Assembly (NCBI RefSeq): GCF_018449515.1
Contig: NZ_JAAVUQ010000032.1
Span: 1 to 64,000 of the forward strand
Source of the DNA: Caballeronia sp. dw_19
GTDB lineage: Bacteria > Pseudomonadota > Gammaproteobacteria > Burkholderiales > Burkholderiaceae
Length of the DNA stretch: 64,000 nt
Reading direction: 5' to 3'
Of the stretch, positions 61,717 through 64,000 are shown piece by piece (within the stretch, counting starts at the first letter, position 1; each line of letters begins with the position of its first letter). A program made the translations under genes and the position numbers. The notes beneath the pieces are model-generated. The model had not been told where the DNA came from. It was given only the letters and a program-made list of their open reading frames with translations, and did not search any database.

Positions 61717-62916
61717 TCAGTGCTTGGGTGTGGCGAAATCTTGATACAGGCGGGAAACCGCGACGCGCACGTTCTTCTCCGACGCCGGCGTATTGCGACT
61801 GCGGCCGACGAAGCGCGGTACGCCATCCGTCACCACGGCCGCCACGGCGGCAATGTCGCCATGCGCGAGGGCATCGAGCGCGGTGTGCTGCGTGCCGCCC
61901 ACGCACGAATCCAGGATGACCACGTCGGCGTCGCAGCCTTCGCGCAGGAAGCCCGAATTGATGCCGTAGGTGCGGGCGTTGTTGCCGGTCGCGGCGCAGA
62001 TGGCCATCTCCGGCGACATCTTCTTGCCCAGGCTCGCGAGATGAGTGATGGTGTACATCATGCCCAGGGGCATGATGCCGCTGCCCGTGGGCGTATCCGT
62101 CGCGATCAGGAAGCGGTCGAACTGATCGGCCGCGACTGACATCTCCGCGATCATCAGCAAGGTGCGCAGGTTGCCCGCGGTGCAGACCTGCATGGCGATC
62201 TGGCTGTCGTTGAGGATCCGCTCGAAGTCGCGGTCCGGCATGGCGACGGGACCGCCGTTGATGTGGAACGACACGTGCGGCTGCATGGCGAGCAAGTGAT
62301 CGGCCCAGATGCCCGACGATCCCGGAATGGACGACCCGCCCGTGTGCACGGTGGTGATCATGCCGTGCTTCCTGGCCCAGCCGATCATGGGGGCGTAGTC
62401 GAACGGCGTCTTGACCGCACCGAAGCCGGCCTTGGCGAGCCACACGCCTTGCGCGGCGACATCGCGCAGATCGTCCTCCACAAGCCCCGGCTCCAGGATG
62501 ATCGAACCGGCGAAGACCCGCATGCCGCCCGGACGATAATGCGCGAAGCAGCGCTGCGCAGCCACCGCGAGCGCCTTCACGCCTTGAGGATCGGTCGGGC
62601 GTCCCGGCACATGCACTTCCGACGCACTGATCGCGGTAGTCGTGCCGCCATGCACGTAGCTTTCCAGAAAGCCCACGGTCTTCTGGCGCGGCGTGTAGTC
62701 GCCGAACGTGTTGTGCACCTGCGAATCGATCAGGCCGGGAATCGCGGTGGCGCCGTCCGCATCGATGACCACGTCGCAGTCCTTCAGCGCGTCATCCGAC
62801 AGCGTGCCCACCGTTACGATCTTGCCATCGTTCATCAGGATGCCGTCGCCCTTCGCGAACGGCTCGCGCCATTCACCGGTGACGATGGTCTTCAGGTTGA
62901 CAATTGCAGTTTTCAT
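61717..62916 (-). CDS. Enamidase-like amidohydrolase
   Basis: A 399-residue amidohydrolase-superfamily protein resembling enamidase of Eubacterium barkeri, which opens 6-oxo-1,4,5,6-tetrahydronicotinate to 2-formylglutarate and ammonia. Matching segments are GDYTPRQKTVGFLESYVHGG, VHVPGRPTDPQGVKALAVAA, MITTVHTGGSSIPGSSGIWA, HINGGPVAMPDRDFERIL and ATDTPTGSGIMPLGMMYTIT. The first metal motif reads DSQVHNTF rather than the usual HxH, and the metal-ligand H in TVHTGG is kept. It points to ring opening of a reduced pyridone carboxylate or similar cyclic enamide. Confidence 0.85.
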   Translation of the reverse strand: MKTAIVNLKTIVTGEWREPFAKGDGILMNDGKIVTVGTLSDDALKDCDVVIDADGATAIPGLIDSQVHNTFGDYTPRQKTVGFLESYVHGGTTTAISASEVHVPGRPTDPQGVKALAVAAQRCFAHYRPGGMRVFAGSIILEPGLVEDDLRDVAAQGVWLAKAGFGAVKTPFDYAPMIGWARKHGMITTVHTGGSSIPGSSGIWADHLLAMQPHVSFHINGGPVAMPDRDFERILNDSQIAMQVCTAGNLRTLLMIAEMSVAADQFDRFLIATDTPTGSGIMPLGMMYTITHLASLGKKMSPEMAICAATGNNARTYGINSGFLREGCDADVVILDSCVGGTQHTALDALAHGDIAAVAAVVTDGVPRFVGRSRNTPASEKNVRVAVSRLYQDFATPKH

Positions 62917-62932
62917 ACGCGCTCCAAGTTAG

Positions 62933-62944
62933 TATTCCGGAATA
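62933..62944. promoter_or_regulatory. 12-base palindrome upstream of the enamidase-like gene
   Basis: TATTCCGGAATA is perfectly palindromic and lies 17 bases upstream of the ATG at 62916, within the short gap to the preceding gene. Confidence 0.3.
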
Positions 62945-63517
62945 TCAGACAAGCCCGTCCTCGCCCGCGATCTCCTCAGCTTTCAGTCCTCCCACCCGGG
63001 CGTCGAGGCGCCCGCGGTTCGCCACGCAGAAGATCACGGCCACTTCGTCCGGCAAGGGGCCATCTGGAATGGTTACCGTCATGCCGTCGTAGTGGGAGCG
63101 CACATAGAGCGCATCCTTGTGTGCGAGCGGCACGTCGATGCGCGCGCCGGTTGCCGCGCGCTTGGTGAACGACGAGATCCACGCCTTGCCACCGCCGAGC
63201 GCGGTGCGCAAAGGCTCCGCGAACACCGTGGTCAAGAGCGCGTTGGCGTGCTCCTGTTCGCCCGCCGTACCGACGACGCCACCCTTGCCATAGCTTTGCA
63301 CCTGATAAGGCGCCATCGCATCGGTGGCGAGCTTGGCCAGTTGTTCGCCCAGCACACCGCTCGCCTGGATCATCTCCGACAGATCCTCCACGTAGCTTCC
63401 CGCATACGGATTCTTCACAAGCGCCACCACCGCTACCTTGCGCAACGGTTCCTCGCTGGCGGACTGAGGCATCTGGTGTTCGATAAAGGTGTGAAACGCT
63501 CTAATTTGCAAATTCAT
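62945..63517 (-). CDS. 'Amino acid synthesis' family protein (PF06684-type)
   Basis: A 190-residue protein of the family annotated 'amino acid synthesis', whose true reaction is not established. RKVAVVALVKNPYAGSYVED, YGKGGVVGTAGEQEHANALL and DVPLAHKDALYVRSHYDGM are typical. GGAGC precedes the ATG at 63517. First gene of the minus-strand unit with enamidase, monooxygenase and UbiX. Its recurrent linkage to amide-hydrolysing pathways would make a hydrolase or isomerase role plausible, but this is inference. Confidence 0.82.
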   Translation of the reverse strand: MNLQIRAFHTFIEHQMPQSASEEPLRKVAVVALVKNPYAGSYVEDLSEMIQASGVLGEQLAKLATDAMAPYQVQSYGKGGVVGTAGEQEHANALLTTVFAEPLRTALGGGKAWISSFTKRAATGARIDVPLAHKDALYVRSHYDGMTVTIPDGPLPDEVAVIFCVANRGRLDARVGGLKAEEIAGEDGLV

Positions 63518-63590
63518 GCTTGCTCCAGGCGGCCGGACGACACCGGCTCATTTTGTCGAGGGGTACAACGAATCTTTGCCGAACTCTACG

Positions 63591-63603
63591 ATTGTCGTAC
63601 AAT
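63591..63603. promoter_or_regulatory. GntR-like operator candidate in the divergent promoter region
   Basis: ATTGTCGTACAAT has perfect 5-base arms around CGT and resembles the TTGTnnnACAA sites of FadR-type GntR regulators. It lies between the divergent genes at 63517 and 63654. No GntR gene is in the window. Confidence 0.45.
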
Positions 63604-63653
63604 AACGTCAATACCCTTGAGCATTTCAACCTGTCCGCGCATAGGAGTCAACA

Positions 63654-64000
63654 ATGTCAAAAAAAGCCGTTCTCTTTTCTGAAATGACACCGCAAACCGA
63701 ATGGGAAACCGATTTCAACGAGTGGTACGACACCGAGCACATTCCCGTGCGCATGGGCGCACCTGGCTTCAACGGCGCGCAGCGCTACCGCAACACGGAA
63801 AGCCCGGCCTACCTTGCGGTGTATGAACTCGCCTCGTCCACCACGCTCTCGACGCCCGAATATCGCCTGATCAAAGGCGCGCCAAGCGACCGCACGAAAC
63901 GCATGCTGCGCGATGTGAGCGGCTTCACGCGCTATATCGGCGAGGAAATGGGCAGTTGGGAGAAACCGGGCAGCCCGGGAATCGACGCGCCGATCCTCTA
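63654..64000 (+). CDS. Small dimeric alpha/beta-barrel-like protein, 3' end outside window
   Basis: At least 115 residues are visible and the frame runs off the right edge. It starts MSKKAVLFSEMTPQTEWETD and contains FNEWYDTEHIPVRMGAPGFN, a pattern seen in ferredoxin-like/EthD-type dimeric barrel proteins, in which the WYxxEH motif is common. AGGAG lies 7 bases before the ATG. It diverges from the enamidase operon and probably shares its regulator. The function is unknown; similar proteins accompany aromatic-ring catabolic genes. Confidence 0.78.
   Translation, partial: MSKKAVLFSEMTPQTEWETDFNEWYDTEHIPVRMGAPGFNGAQRYRNTESPAYLAVYELASSTTLSTPEYRLIKGAPSDRTKRMLRDVSGFTRYIGEEMGSWEKPGSPGIDAPIL

Noticed and set aside
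1..64000. tRNA, rRNA, CRISPR array or prophage structural genes
   Set aside because: I looked for regular repeat-spacer patterns, tRNA-like cloverleaf ends and phage gene blocks and saw none.

Overview
The window looks like an accessory, catabolism-rich stretch of a Burkholderiaceae genome (Paraburkholderia/Caballeronia-like). This is inferred from the high GC, the strong third-position G/C bias, the density of LysR/LacI/AraC regulators, and the many TRAP, ABC and MFS importers paired with CoA-dependent catabolic enzymes. No rRNA, tRNA, CRISPR array, replication or core housekeeping gene is visible.

Layout. 1-4.7 kb is a mobile-element nest. An outer group II intron (RT-maturase-HNH) has a second group II intron inside its RT catalytic motif, and the pair sits in the 3' part of an IS6-type transposase gene, next to a truncated MFS gene. 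4.85-30.5 kb is a long catabolic region. It holds enoyl-CoA hydratases, a FlK-like thioesterase, two family III CoA-transferases, a propionate-CoA-transferase-like enzyme, three MaoC hydratases, an acyl-CoA dehydrogenase and a fumarate-reductase-like flavoprotein. Import is served by an Fe3+-type ABC importer with two tandem binding proteins, a DctPQM TRAP importer and an MFS carrier. Two LacI regulators, one AraC regulator and a GH88 hydrolase complete it. Three copies of an ACGTAATCGATTACGT-type palindrome precede the ABC genes and probably bind the adjacent LacI protein.

31-36.4 kb: a LysR gene diverges from a mandelate-racemase-like pseudogene (two frameshifts), a DUF485/ActP-type symporter pair and a nitrilase, suggesting nitrile-to-hydroxyacid catabolism. 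36.8-47.2 kb is broken by IS remnants (IS630 with an internal deletion, IS3, IS30, an orphan group II intron tail). Between them lie an MgtA-type P-type ATPase, a CPA1 Na+/H+ antiporter, a frameshifted quinone oxidoreductase and a DUF302 protein.

47.4-56.3 kb is a citrate-lyase locus: MFS carrier, isocitrate-lyase/PEP-mutase-superfamily enzyme, malic enzyme, then citC-citD-citE-citF-citX with tight overlaps. Citrate would be cleaved to acetate and oxaloacetate, and oxaloacetate decarboxylated to pyruvate by the malic-enzyme-like or lyase-family protein. citG is not in the window.

56.8-64 kb is the most unusual functional cluster: an MFS carrier, a large asparaginase-like protein, a UbiX-type flavin prenyltransferase, a class A flavin monooxygenase, an enamidase-like amidohydrolase, an 'amino acid synthesis' (PF06684-type) protein and the start of a small alpha/beta-barrel-like protein. 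It resembles an N-heterocycle (nicotinate-like) or cyclic-amide degradation module that I cannot match to a described pathway.
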